Shown here: positions 1-8,638 of the stretch, in pieces
Position numbering within the stretch: position 1 is the stretch's first letter
Layout: each line of letters opens with the position of its first letter
NCBI RefSeq assembly: GCF_028736215.1
Contig: NZ_CP117883.1
Span: 1,736,001 to 1,800,000 of the forward strand
Source of the DNA: Mucilaginibacter sp. KACC 22773
GTDB taxonomy: Bacteria > Bacteroidota > Bacteroidia > Sphingobacteriales > Sphingobacteriaceae
Length of the DNA stretch: 64,000 nucleotides
Direction: 5' to 3'
Program-made: the position numbers and the translations under genes
Notes under the pieces: generated by a model
Databases searched by the model: none
Told to the model about the DNA's origin: nothing
The model's input: only the letters and a program-made list of their open reading frames with translations

Positions 1-111
1 GAAGCAGGCTTGCTCATCAAAAAAATATCGGCCCTGCTATGGCATTATTTTGAACCTGCCAGCGACTGGAAACCCGTCGAAGGTGTAGATAAATTTATGC
101 TGAATGAATAG
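1..111 (+). CDS. C-terminal end of an unidentified protein (partial)
   Basis: An open frame enters from the left edge and ends at TAG (109-111), giving the last 36 residues, with a tail reading KFMLNE. Tryptophans and charged residues suggest a soluble protein end. The fragment is too short to assign a family. It is followed directly by a repeat-rich gap. Confidence 0.45.
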   Translation, partial: EAGLLIKKISALLWHYFEPASDWKPVEGVDKFMLNE

Positions 112-130
112 CTGCGCAGTCATTACCGCT

Positions 131-340
131 GCGCTGGTCATTGGTCATTGGTCATTGGTCATTGGTCATTGGGCATTGGGCATTGGGCATTGGGCATTGG
201 AAAAGGCACAGCCTTTTCCAATGCCCCGTATGGTGATTTTTTACCATCTTGTTTTTAGTAGAAAAGCCCAATGACCAATGACGAGCGCAGCGAAATGACC
301 AATGACAAGCGCAGCGACAATGACTAATGACAGCGCAGCG
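131..340. repeat. Tandem 7-bp word array with inverted counterpart
   Basis: From about 138 to 200 the word CATTGGT is repeated, then changes to CATTGGG. From about 268 to 335 the complementary words (CCAATGA, CAATGAC) recur, separated by GAGCGCAGCG-like segments that also match the start of the array. The whole can fold into a long imperfect hairpin, with a small inner hairpin near 196-220. The rest of the 112-462 gap holds no gene I can support; AT-rich sequence from about 350 to 462 probably carries the promoter of the receptor gene. Confidence 0.8.
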
Positions 341-462
341 ATATGAACCCATAATAATTAAGTAAAATTTCTGTTTGCTTTGCAGTTAAATGGATGCCGT
401 TTGTTATAATTGGCAATTATATCAATGTGTTAAAAATACACATACCAGTTACAACCAATTAA

Positions 463-2823
463 ATGAAAAAAACACTTACTTTATTTGTATTGCTTATACT
501 TAGTATTATAGTAAAAGCACAAACTATTGCCAACTTATCGGGCACTATAACCGACGAAAAAAGCCAGGGTATTGCCGGCGCTACTGTTTATCTGCTGAAT
601 ACCAATTACCGTGCTGTTGCCGATAAGGACGGGAAATTCTCATTAAAAGATATTGCATCCGGGAGCTATATTTTGCGCATCAGCGCCGTTGGTTATGCTG
701 CAAAAAGCCAATCGATTGTTTTAAGCGGCACTATGCGCCCAATAAGTATTCAATTGAAAGATGCCAGTAACCAACTGGATGAAGTTACCGTAACGGCTCA
801 AAAATACGAGGAGGATGCCCAAAAAGTGCCTTTCAGTGTTACAACCTTATCGGCCAGGCAAATAAAAGATTACCGGCTTTGGGATTTGAAAGATTTGACA
901 GCTATTGCCCCTAACTTAAACTCGGCCAGCTCCGGCGATGGCCGCAATGTCAGTGGTATTAGGGGTATAGTTACCACATCCTATGATCCTGCTGTAGCTA
1001 CTTATGTTGATGGCGTAAACCAATACGGCCTGGATACTTACATCCCACAGTTGCTTGATGTAGATAGGATAGAGGTGCTGCGCGGTCCGCAGGGCACACT
1101 ATACGGCCGTAATGCTACAGGCGGTGTTATCAATATCATTACCAAACAGCCATCAAACACGGTAAGCGGTTTTGCCGGGCTCGATTTTGGCAACTACGGC
1201 CAGCAGCGTTTTACCCTGGGTATAAAAGCACCGTTGATAAAAGATAAATTATTTTTAGGTGTGGCCGGTGTTTACTCGGGCTTTAATGGTTTTTATACCA
1301 ATACGTTTGATAACAGCCATTTTGATAAACAACACTTCTTTTTAGGAAATTACTACCTTAAATTCCTGGCTACATCAAAACTGGCTTTAACGCTTAATGT
1401 TAAAAACTTTAACAACCGCAATAACGGTGCCTTTACGTTGGCCGGTTCGCCGGATGATGCTTTGAGTAAGCCTTACCAGGTAGATCAAAACGCCACTACC
1501 AAAATGATTGATAATACCTTCCACGCTTCATTAGCCATCAATTATTCGGGCAGCGATTTTAACTTTACCTCGCAGTCATCCTACCAGGTAAATAACCGTT
1601 ATTATACCAAACCTATTGATGGTGATTTTTCGCCTATCGACGCGGTATCCGTTGTAAATAATTACGGTGGCGACTGGAATAAAGTACGTACAGGTATCCA
1701 GGAGTTTAGGTTTACTTCGCCTGCATCCTCAACCTCTAAATTAAAATGGACCGCCGGCGCTTATGGTTTTTATCATTACGCCCCAAACAAACAGGGAACT
1801 TATTTTGGCGCTGACGCGGCAGCGGTTGGCTCGCCAATAACCAACTTTACCAGTATCAATACCAATATCGACAGAAATTTTGGCGTGGCAGTTTATGGCC
1901 AGGTAACCTATGTTGTTAGTCCGCAATTTGATATTACAGCCGGGTTGCGTTATGATCATGAACATAAAAAAGAAAGTGTAAAAGGCGAGTTTCAGCCTGA
2001 TGGCGGCGATGCTATGGTTACCCGCTCGGATACTTCTTCCTCGGCCAATTTTAAAGCCTTTTCACCAAAACTTAACCTGGCTTACCATCTTTCGGCCAAT
2101 AATAATCTGTATGCAACTTATAGTCGTGGTTTTAGGGCCGGTGGTATCACCGAACTGGGATCAGACCCGTCATCGCCACCACTATACACTTTTAAGCCCG
2201 AGTACAGTAACAACTATGAGGTTGGATCAAAAAATAATTTTTTTGATAATAAATTGCGTGCCAACTTGGCTTTGTTTTACACCCGTGTTACCGACGCACA
2301 GGTGCCAACTTTAATATTGCCCGATGCTATTACCGTAACCAAAAATGCAGGCAAGCTGAGCAGTAAAGGTGTTGAAGTGGAGCTGAGCACTACACCAATA
2401 AAAGGCCTGGAAATTGAAAATAACTTTGGCTATACCCATGCCCGCTATACCGACCTGGCGGTTGGCAGCAACGGAGAAATAGTCGATTTAAAAGGCAACA
2501 AGCAAATTTATACACCTAAATTTACCAATATGCTGGCCCTGCAATACGGTTACGCACTGGGCGGCCCTCAAAAAGCAAGATTAATAGCCCGTGGCGAGTG
2601 GCGCTACCTTGGCGACCAGTATTTTGACCTTGCTAACACCATTGAGCAAAAAGGCTACAGTAAATTCAATGCCAAAATTGGCATCGATACTAAAAACTAT
2701 AGCCTGTTTTTATGGGAGAGCAACATAGGTAACAAAAAAGCTATTGATTACGCATACGATTTTGGCGCTACCCACTTAGGTAACCCAAGGGTTTACGGTG
2801 TATCAGTAGCCGCTAATTTTTAA
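463..2823 (+). CDS. TonB-dependent outer membrane receptor
   Basis: A 786-residue outer membrane receptor that should import a ligand using TonB energy. A signal peptide (about residues 1-19, ending KAQ) is followed by a carboxypeptidase-regulatory-like beta domain (about 21-105), a plug domain (about 118-228) containing the classical VLRGPQGTLYGRNATGG segment, and a 22-strand-type barrel to the C-terminus, which ends in phenylalanine (VAANF). There is no SusD partner next to it, so it is more like a siderophore, vitamin or small-molecule receptor than a glycan SusC. The substrate cannot be read from sequence. Its stop lies 2 bp from the stop of the convergent DUF5131 gene. Confidence 0.93.
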   Translation: MKKTLTLFVLLILSIIVKAQTIANLSGTITDEKSQGIAGATVYLLNTNYRAVADKDGKFSLKDIASGSYILRISAVGYAAKSQSIVLSGTMRPISIQLKDASNQLDEVTVTAQKYEEDAQKVPFSVTTLSARQIKDYRLWDLKDLTAIAPNLNSASSGDGRNVSGIRGIVTTSYDPAVATYVDGVNQYGLDTYIPQLLDVDRIEVLRGPQGTLYGRNATGGVINIITKQPSNTVSGFAGLDFGNYGQQRFTLGIKAPLIKDKLFLGVAGVYSGFNGFYTNTFDNSHFDKQHFFLGNYYLKFLATSKLALTLNVKNFNNRNNGAFTLAGSPDDALSKPYQVDQNATTKMIDNTFHASLAINYSGSDFNFTSQSSYQVNNRYYTKPIDGDFSPIDAVSVVNNYGGDWNKVRTGIQEFRFTSPASSTSKLKWTAGAYGFYHYAPNKQGTYFGADAAAVGSPITNFTSINTNIDRNFGVAVYGQVTYVVSPQFDITAGLRYDHEHKKESVKGEFQPDGGDAMVTRSDTSSSANFKAFSPKLNLAYHLSANNNLYATYSRGFRAGGITELGSDPSSPPLYTFKPEYSNNYEVGSKNNFFDNKLRANLALFYTRVTDAQVPTLILPDAITVTKNAGKLSSKGVEVELSTTPIKGLEIENNFGYTHARYTDLAVGSNGEIVDLKGNKQIYTPKFTNMLALQYGYALGGPQKARLIARGEWRYLGDQYFDLANTIEQKGYSKFNAKIGIDTKNYSLFLWESNIGNKKAIDYAYDFGATHLGNPRVYGVSVAANF

Positions 2824-2825
2824 CG

Positions 2826-3587
2826 TCAGGCCGCTTTGTGCGGCATTTCTCTGTAGATCTCACCATCCAACTCACAACCACCCTTAGCATGCTTTGGGTG
2901 GTTCACGTCAATTGTTGGATCACTGGGATTTACATTGAATTTAGGTTTTCCCCATTGTTTAAAAAAGAAAGCAACATTTTCTTCTTCGCATTTCACTTTT
3001 ACAAAATCAATCCATTTTTTTTGTAAAGGTCTTGCTTTATGACCTGATTCGCCACCTACTATAACCCAATCAATTCCATTGAGAATCAACGATTTTACAG
3101 GGCCAATCAAAGGTTCTATCGATAAAAATTTTGTTTTTGCAGCGGTTTTTGACAAGTGTTCTACTCTAAAAGTATAGTCATCATTTTCAACCGATACCCC
3201 CATCCAAATATTATCGGTCCATTTTAGTTTATGAGATAACTCCAATAGCCTTTCTGACCTTTTGGTTAACACCTGATAAATATGCTGCGGTGTATTATTC
3301 ATTACAGAAAAAACAGCGCTTATAAATTCGAATGGAACATCATCATGAAATAGGTCACTCATAGAATTAACAAAGACCACCTTAGACTTTTTCCATGTAA
3401 ATGGTATTGATAAAGTTTCCGGGTGAGTTCTCAACTTAAATCCATCTTTATATTTGTCTATGCCCATTGACTTTAAACGTTTGGACATAGCCTCTGCATA
3501 GCAATTTTTACAGCCCGGACTGATTTTGTTACATCCTGTAACTGGATTCCAGGTCATTTCTGTCCATTCAATTCCTGAGTTACTCAT
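2826..3587 (-). CDS. DUF5131 (phage Gp37/Gp68 family) three-cysteine protein
   Basis: A 253-residue protein of the phage Gp37/Gp68 (DUF5131) family. Near the N-terminus it has TWNPVTGCNKISPGCKNCYA (residues about 12-31), the CX6CX2C three-cysteine motif typical of the family, which resembles a radical-SAM iron-sulfur site. Conserved family segments VFVNSMSDLFHDDVP and WVIVGGESG follow. The biochemical role is not established. It overlaps the upstream tcmP gene by 4 bp (ATGA), so the two are translationally coupled. The pair is more AT-rich than its neighbours, consistent with recent acquisition. Confidence 0.9.
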   Translation of the reverse strand: MSNSGIEWTEMTWNPVTGCNKISPGCKNCYAEAMSKRLKSMGIDKYKDGFKLRTHPETLSIPFTWKKSKVVFVNSMSDLFHDDVPFEFISAVFSVMNNTPQHIYQVLTKRSERLLELSHKLKWTDNIWMGVSVENDDYTFRVEHLSKTAAKTKFLSIEPLIGPVKSLILNGIDWVIVGGESGHKARPLQKKWIDFVKVKCEEENVAFFFKQWGKPKFNVNPSDPTIDVNHPKHAKGGCELDGEIYREMPHKAA

Positions 3588-4666
3588 AGTACAATTATTT
3601 TTTTATTGATTTCGTCTTTATGCAAGTTGGAGGTAATCAATTCAAAATCAAATTTTATTTTATTATTTGATTTCAATCTGTTTAACACGGCGTTTGCATC
3701 TTTAAATAAGAAACCTTCATTCAAAGTATATAGATAAACTGAATGTTTAAACTCTAATTGCTTTGAAATGATACTCTCAGTAAGATTTTTTTCAAATATC
3801 TGTCTTTTACTTGGTTTATTATACTGTTCAAATAAAGAAGGTGTTTTTAGATCGATATGCTCACTATCTATATCGTAATTAGCTTCTCCCCGAAGTTTGT
3901 CATTTTTCCAAGCGATGGTTAAGAACTTTTCAATTCCTAAAGTATGATTCGTGCCAAAAATTAACCCGTAAATATTTGATCCTTTTTTGATTGAAAACGG
4001 GGCGAGATAATATCGTTTATTTTGGTGGATTAATGATTTATAATGTTGAAGAACATTTCTGTGGATATGGTAATAGTTGATTTGTTGAACTTCTGCCACA
4101 TCAAAAGAAAAATATTTTTGAAACTCAGGCGTCGTAGCGAATCTTTTAAAATATGAGGAAGATATATAGAACAAGAAATCGGTCTGCTTCAAAGAAATGA
4201 TCTTGTTGAAAATATCTTTCGTTATTTGTTTAATTCCATTTTGATCAAGAAACAAAAAATTCGCAGATGTTTTCATAGAATCATATAGAGATAAAAATAA
4301 CGTACTAAAATCTTCTTTGTATTTCTTAATAATAAATTGACCCTCTATGCCTTTTAACGCCTCTTCTAAAAAAGTGTAGTTGTCGTTATCGAGTTCGTTA
4401 AAATGCAAAATGACCTGTACATTTCTCTCTTTTATAAACTTTTCAAGCGATTGGACTATTTCTAAAGCAATTAGTGGACTGCCACTTATGTTATTCATGT
4501 CTTTTCCTTGACCTGCAAAAAAATCAAAAATCTGAATGGTTGTCCAAATTGGTTCCTTTTTTGATACAAATACAGGTAGCCACTCTTTAAGGTAGTCTCT
4601 AAATACATTAAGTTTCGCTAAAGTTCCTTCATCGAATGGTTTTCTAAATAGGTCTTTTCCGGGCAT
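3584..4666 (-). CDS. tcmP: Three-Cys-motif partner protein TcmP
   Basis: A 360-residue TcmP-family protein, recognised by the N-terminal IQIFDFFAGQGKD segment (residues about 45-57) and LFLDQNGIKQITKDIF (about 138-153). These have the layout of a Rossmann-type methyltransferase (motif I DFFAGxG; a DPFG-like second motif seen here as DQNG). TcmP proteins are named for their regular pairing with DUF5131 three-cysteine proteins, and that pairing is present here with an ATGA overlap. Methyltransferase activity is an inference from fold motifs. The gene is strongly AT-rich compared with surrounding genes. It may belong to a mobile or anti-phage cassette, but no other defence gene is adjacent. Confidence 0.85.
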   Translation of the reverse strand: MPGKDLFRKPFDEGTLAKLNVFRDYLKEWLPVFVSKKEPIWTTIQIFDFFAGQGKDMNNISGSPLIALEIVQSLEKFIKERNVQVILHFNELDNDNYTFLEEALKGIEGQFIIKKYKEDFSTLFLSLYDSMKTSANFLFLDQNGIKQITKDIFNKIISLKQTDFLFYISSSYFKRFATTPEFQKYFSFDVAEVQQINYYHIHRNVLQHYKSLIHQNKRYYLAPFSIKKGSNIYGLIFGTNHTLGIEKFLTIAWKNDKLRGEANYDIDSEHIDLKTPSLFEQYNKPSKRQIFEKNLTESIISKQLEFKHSVYLYTLNEGFLFKDANAVLNRLKSNNKIKFDFELITSNLHKDEINKKIIVL

Positions 4667-4847
4667 AAAATTACTAATTTTTTTAGTATTTCAAATAATT
4701 GGTTATAATTATTTAAATATATAAATATTTAGCAATCAATATGATTGTGAAGGCTTAGCAATTAGAAAATGAGATTTCGTTCGATGTTTATGGCGGGTAA
4801 TATTGCTAAGGTTGTTATTACCCGCAAGATAATATTGAAGTTAATAG

Positions 4848-5180
4848 CTAATTTTTAGTGTATACCTCGCCTTTATAAGGATGAATGGTTGAGTAAAAGG
4901 TATAACCTGCTACATGCATCAGGTAGTAGGTCATGATATCGCACCAACAAATTTCATCATGAAACATCGGGACCGCCGGGAACTTACCTTCCTGGCGGCT
5001 TTCGTCTTTATTGTAATCGTAATCGCCGCCGTGTTGCTTTATCCAGTCTTTAAACATGTCCATTTCTGCGGGATCTGAAAAAACTATTTTAAAAAAAGTT
5101 TCCTCTTTAACCGACTTAAGATCGTCGTTAATATAATGGTGGAATTTATGCCGATGGCGGATTATTTTGGCGGTTATCAT
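4848..5180 (-). CDS. Hypothetical protein (about 110 residues)
   Basis: I do not recognise this protein. The frame is open from a GTG at 5213, but the ATG at 5180 (MITAKIIRHRHK) is the more likely start. The product is soluble, with no signal peptide or membrane segment, a basic N-terminus, an acidic and aromatic C-terminal half, and a conserved-looking FHDEICWCDIMTYYLMH stretch. It stands alone between the TcmP cassette and a secreted SH3-type protein. Confidence 0.6.
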   Translation of the reverse strand: MITAKIIRHRHKFHHYINDDLKSVKEETFFKIVFSDPAEMDMFKDWIKQHGGDYDYNKDESRQEGKFPAVPMFHDEICWCDIMTYYLMHVAGYTFYSTIHPYKGEVYTKN

Positions 5181-5308
5181 ACTGTATATGCTTGTGGTGC
5201 AGTAGGGTAACACTAAATAGTAACTAACGTTTTAATTATTATTTTATGGTAGTTAAATAAATGTTAGCTATGTATCTTTAGCCTGTTATAACATTGTATT
5301 TTTTACCT

Positions 5309-5971
5309 ATGAAAAAACTTATCGCAATTATAGTAGTTTCTGCGCTATTCGTGAGTATCAACATTAAAGCTGTGGCACAGGCAAATACCACGGCCAAATC
5401 GCTAAAAGTATGGTTGCTGGCTGGGGTAAACTTGAAAAGCAATCCCGACGACAAGAGCAAAACCATTGCAACCATTCCTTACGGAACCATTGTAAAGCCT
5501 GTTAAATCAGCGGGAGAAGCTAAGGCCTTAACGGTCGATTTTAACACCACAGCTTTAAAAGAACCCTACCAACTGAATGGTAAGTGGATAAAGGCGGAGT
5601 TTAACGGTAAAAAAGGGTTCCTGTTTAATGGCTATCTGTCTGCTATGCCTGCGTTAGAAATGGATGATCACGGCTTTGTAGAAACGGAAGATGCATACCT
5701 TAAGCGTAACTACGGGGTTTTAAAAATTGCGAAAAGGATACCCAAAAAAGGAACCAAAGAAACAAGTATTTATTACAAAAACGGGGCCGTGACTACCGAG
5801 ACCTATTTTGACGGCTGTGCCGACCACAAACTGCTTTTAAAGAACATTAGCCTGGATGAAGCGATGCTTTTTGAAAAGGTGTTACATAAAAATGCAGATG
5901 CTGCGCAAAACATTAAAGTTGAACAGCAGCAAGCAGGTGTGATAAAAATATCATCGTACGATTGTGACTGA
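5309..5971 (+). CDS. Secreted SH3-like domain protein
   Basis: A protein of about 220 residues with an N-terminal signal peptide (MKKLIAIIVVSALFVSIN..., cleavage near AVAQ). The frame is open five codons further upstream, but the Met at 5309 followed by KK fits a signal peptide better. Residues about 36-95 have the pattern of a bacterial SH3 domain (GVNLKSNPD, TIPYGTIVKPV, WIKAEFNGKKGFLFNGYL). The remainder is unassigned and contains two cysteines (DGCADH; final YDCD). Likely periplasmic or surface-exposed; role unknown. Confidence 0.75.
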   Translation: MKKLIAIIVVSALFVSINIKAVAQANTTAKSLKVWLLAGVNLKSNPDDKSKTIATIPYGTIVKPVKSAGEAKALTVDFNTTALKEPYQLNGKWIKAEFNGKKGFLFNGYLSAMPALEMDDHGFVETEDAYLKRNYGVLKIAKRIPKKGTKETSIYYKNGAVTTETYFDGCADHKLLLKNISLDEAMLFEKVLHKNADAAQNIKVEQQQAGVIKISSYDCD

Positions 5972-6022
5972 TATTGTTTAAATTCGATTTTATTTAAACC
6001 TGTCTAACCATATCTCCTGTTC

Positions 6023-6553
6023 ATGAAAAAATTAACCGTTCTAACCCTGTTTTTAACTATAGGTTTGCTGCAGTTTACTACTGCACAGGTTGTAACCAAA
6101 TATGGCGATAACGTGAGTACCCTTGACGGTATCATGAAAGCCTATTATGATGTAGTAACGGTAAAAAAAGGGGAGAAGGTAAGCTACGAGCGCGATAGCC
6201 TGCTGCATATTGCCAATGCCCACGTAGGCTCGGGATATATTGATAAGCAAGGCAAACAAAAATTTGGTTATATGACGTTGAAAGAATATCACCGCCGGTC
6301 GGATGATATGCTTTCGCGCGATGGTTTTGACGAAAGGGAGATTTCTCGTAAGGTAGAACATTTCGGCAGCGTTTATCATGTATTTAGCACTTACGAATCG
6401 CGCAATTTTGCCGGTGGCCCCGTGATTGAGCGAGGTATTAACAGCATCGAATTGTTTAACGATGGTACCCGTTTCTGGATACTGGCCTGGTTTTTTGACG
6501 GAGAACGAAAAGACAACCCGATACCAAAGGAGTATTTAAATAATATCAAGTAG
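6023..6553 (+). CDS. Secreted hypothetical protein, NTF2/SnoaL-like
   Basis: A 176-residue protein with a clear signal peptide (MKKLTVLTLFLTIGLLQFTTAQ). The mature part has the organisation of NTF2/SnoaL-like proteins: an N-terminal helix (LDGIMKAYYDVVTV), then strands ending in a VYHVFSTYESR...GINSIELFNDGTRFWILAWFF core. The family call is by pattern only; no catalytic residues are evident. It lies 51 bp after the SH3-type gene, so co-transcription is possible. Confidence 0.7.
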   Translation: MKKLTVLTLFLTIGLLQFTTAQVVTKYGDNVSTLDGIMKAYYDVVTVKKGEKVSYERDSLLHIANAHVGSGYIDKQGKQKFGYMTLKEYHRRSDDMLSRDGFDEREISRKVEHFGSVYHVFSTYESRNFAGGPVIERGINSIELFNDGTRFWILAWFFDGERKDNPIPKEYLNNIK

Positions 6554-6593
6554 TCAGTATCAAGATTGGAGAGCTGATGGTTGGATACCCCCC

Positions 6594-6625
6594 GTCATTG
6601 GTACCAAGCAATGACTGACTTTTTT
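6594..6625 (+). terminator. Rho-independent-type terminator
   Basis: GTCATTG (6594-6600) pairs with CAATGAC (6609-6615) around an 8-nt loop, followed by a T run at 6620-6625. It lies 40 bp after the preceding gene's stop. Confidence 0.55.
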
Positions 6626-6752
6626 ACGGGTAATCAATACTTTATCCGTTTGTGCCCCGGTTGTTTTTAAGGATGGATAACAAATTCCAAATTGAAATTT
6701 CCAACCCCGAAATTCAAATAATAGTATTATATTTCATCCTCTGATTAATTAT

Positions 6753-8630
6753 ATGATTTTTAAACGATTGATTGCGTACGCCTGCTGTATGCTGTTTACC
6801 CTGGGGGCGTTTGCTTTAGAAGGCGATTCGCTGGTAACTATAACCGCCTTAAAAAATGAGTACCAGTTTAAATGGAACGGCCAGGCCAATCGTGTAGAAA
6901 TTAAGGAGAAACTGAGTAATACCTACGTGAGCAATAGTTACGGCGTAAGCTACCCGGTATCTGAATTTTATAACGATAACACCAGTATTGATGCCGTAAC
7001 TTGCAAGGTTGATGGCCATAACTTGCGGTCGTTTAAGCCAACCTATACCTACTACAGCCAGGACGATGTTTTTTACTCGGATGCAAAAATTTGCTACTTC
7101 CCGATGGATATGCCCAAAAAAGGAAGCATCGGCACGGTTACTTTTGAAGAAACCCTGAATGACCCCAGGTATTTTACCTCCATCTATTTTTCGGATGCGG
7201 CAATAGTACAGCAGGGCGAGGTAAGCCTTAAAATTCCGCGCTGGATGAAGGTAGGTATTAAAGAAATGAACTTTAACTCCTTCGGGATAAAAAAAAACAC
7301 CGAATACATCTCTGGCGAAGATGCCGATGTTATCACCTATTCGTTTACAAATATTCCGGCCATGAAACGCGAGGCCAACAGCCCCGGCCCAACCTATATT
7401 TACCCGCACCTGTTGGTGTTGTGTAAATCGGCGGCGCCGGGCGGCAAGCAGATCACCTATTTCGGCTCCCTTGCCGATCAGTATGCCTGGTACCGCGAGC
7501 TGGTTAAAAATGTGGCAGGCGATCAAGCCGTAATCAGCGCGAAGGCAAAGGAATTAACTGCCGGCCTTACTGCCGATATAGACAAGATAAAAGCCATATT
7601 TTATTATGTACAGGATAACATCAGGTATATTGCCTTTGAAGATGGCATGGCAGGCTTTAAGCCCGAGAAGGCCGACGAAGTGCTGCGCAAAAAATATGGC
7701 GATTGCAAGGGAATGGCCAATTTAACCAAGGCGCTGCTGGTATCGCAGGGTTATGATGCCCGACTGTGCTGGCTGGGTACCAAACACATTGCCTATGATT
7801 ACCAAACCCCATCAATGGCAGTTGATAACCACATGATATGTGCCTTAAATTACAAAGGGAAAATATATTACCTTGATGCAACCGAAAGCTACCTTAGCCT
7901 TAATGAATATGCCGAACGCATACAGGGCCGGCAGGTTTTAATGGAAGACGGCGATAAATACATCCTGAATAAAATACCTTATGCCCCGCTCTCACAAAAC
8001 TCAACCAACCAACTGAGCAAGCTGAGTGTAAGCGGCACCAGCCTGGTAGGCAAGGTAAATTATACCTGGAAGGGCGAGGATAAGGAAAGTATTTTAAGCG
8101 GCTTAAACAGCATTAAACACGAAAATACGGATAAGGCTATGGTGAAATACCTGGCCGATGATAATAACGATTACACCATTAACAACCTGAAGCTAAGCAG
8201 CACTGCCAACCCTGATAAGGATTTGACAGCCGCGTTTGACCTGGAGCATAAAAATGCGGTAAACGTGTTTAGTAAGGATTATTACATCAATATCGACAGC
8301 CAGAAGGAACTGGCCGATTTTACTTTTAAACCCGCCGTGCGCAAGCTTGATTATTGGTTTGCCTATAAAATGAACATCAACAGTCAAACCGAGCTGGATA
8401 TTCCTGCCAACTACAAAGCCGCAACCATACCTGCCGATTTGAACATTGTGAACCCCGATTATGAGTTTCACATCAGCTACACCCAACTGACCAACAAACT
8501 GGTGTACAAAAAAAGCCTGCTTATTAAAAATACCAGCTTGCCCAAAACCCGGTTTGAGCAATGGAACCACGATGTGGAACTGCTGGGCAAGGCTTACAAC
8601 GATACCCTGATCCTAAAACCTACAAACTGA
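6753..8630 (+). CDS. DUF3857 / transglutaminase-like secreted protein
   Basis: A 625-residue protein with a signal peptide (cleavage after GAFA). The N-terminal half matches the DUF3857 beta-rich domain. The middle has a transglutaminase-like core with YVQDNIRYIAFEDGMAGFKP, KYGDCKGMANL carrying the catalytic-type cysteine, and a downstream DNHMICALNYKGKIYYLDAT segment supplying His and Asp. The substrate is unknown; proteins of this type are common in Bacteroidota periplasms. It is followed after only 8 bp by a second DUF3857 protein, so the two form an operon. Confidence 0.85.
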   Translation: MIFKRLIAYACCMLFTLGAFALEGDSLVTITALKNEYQFKWNGQANRVEIKEKLSNTYVSNSYGVSYPVSEFYNDNTSIDAVTCKVDGHNLRSFKPTYTYYSQDDVFYSDAKICYFPMDMPKKGSIGTVTFEETLNDPRYFTSIYFSDAAIVQQGEVSLKIPRWMKVGIKEMNFNSFGIKKNTEYISGEDADVITYSFTNIPAMKREANSPGPTYIYPHLLVLCKSAAPGGKQITYFGSLADQYAWYRELVKNVAGDQAVISAKAKELTAGLTADIDKIKAIFYYVQDNIRYIAFEDGMAGFKPEKADEVLRKKYGDCKGMANLTKALLVSQGYDARLCWLGTKHIAYDYQTPSMAVDNHMICALNYKGKIYYLDATESYLSLNEYAERIQGRQVLMEDGDKYILNKIPYAPLSQNSTNQLSKLSVSGTSLVGKVNYTWKGEDKESILSGLNSIKHENTDKAMVKYLADDNNDYTINNLKLSSTANPDKDLTAAFDLEHKNAVNVFSKDYYINIDSQKELADFTFKPAVRKLDYWFAYKMNINSQTELDIPANYKAATIPADLNIVNPDYEFHISYTQLTNKLVYKKSLLIKNTSLPKTRFEQWNHDVELLGKAYNDTLILKPTN

Positions 8631-8638
8631 TATATTAA

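Noticed and set aside
131..340. Possible CRISPR-like array near the left edge
   Set aside because: The units are 7-bp words without spacers of constant length, and complementary copies follow; there are no cas genes.
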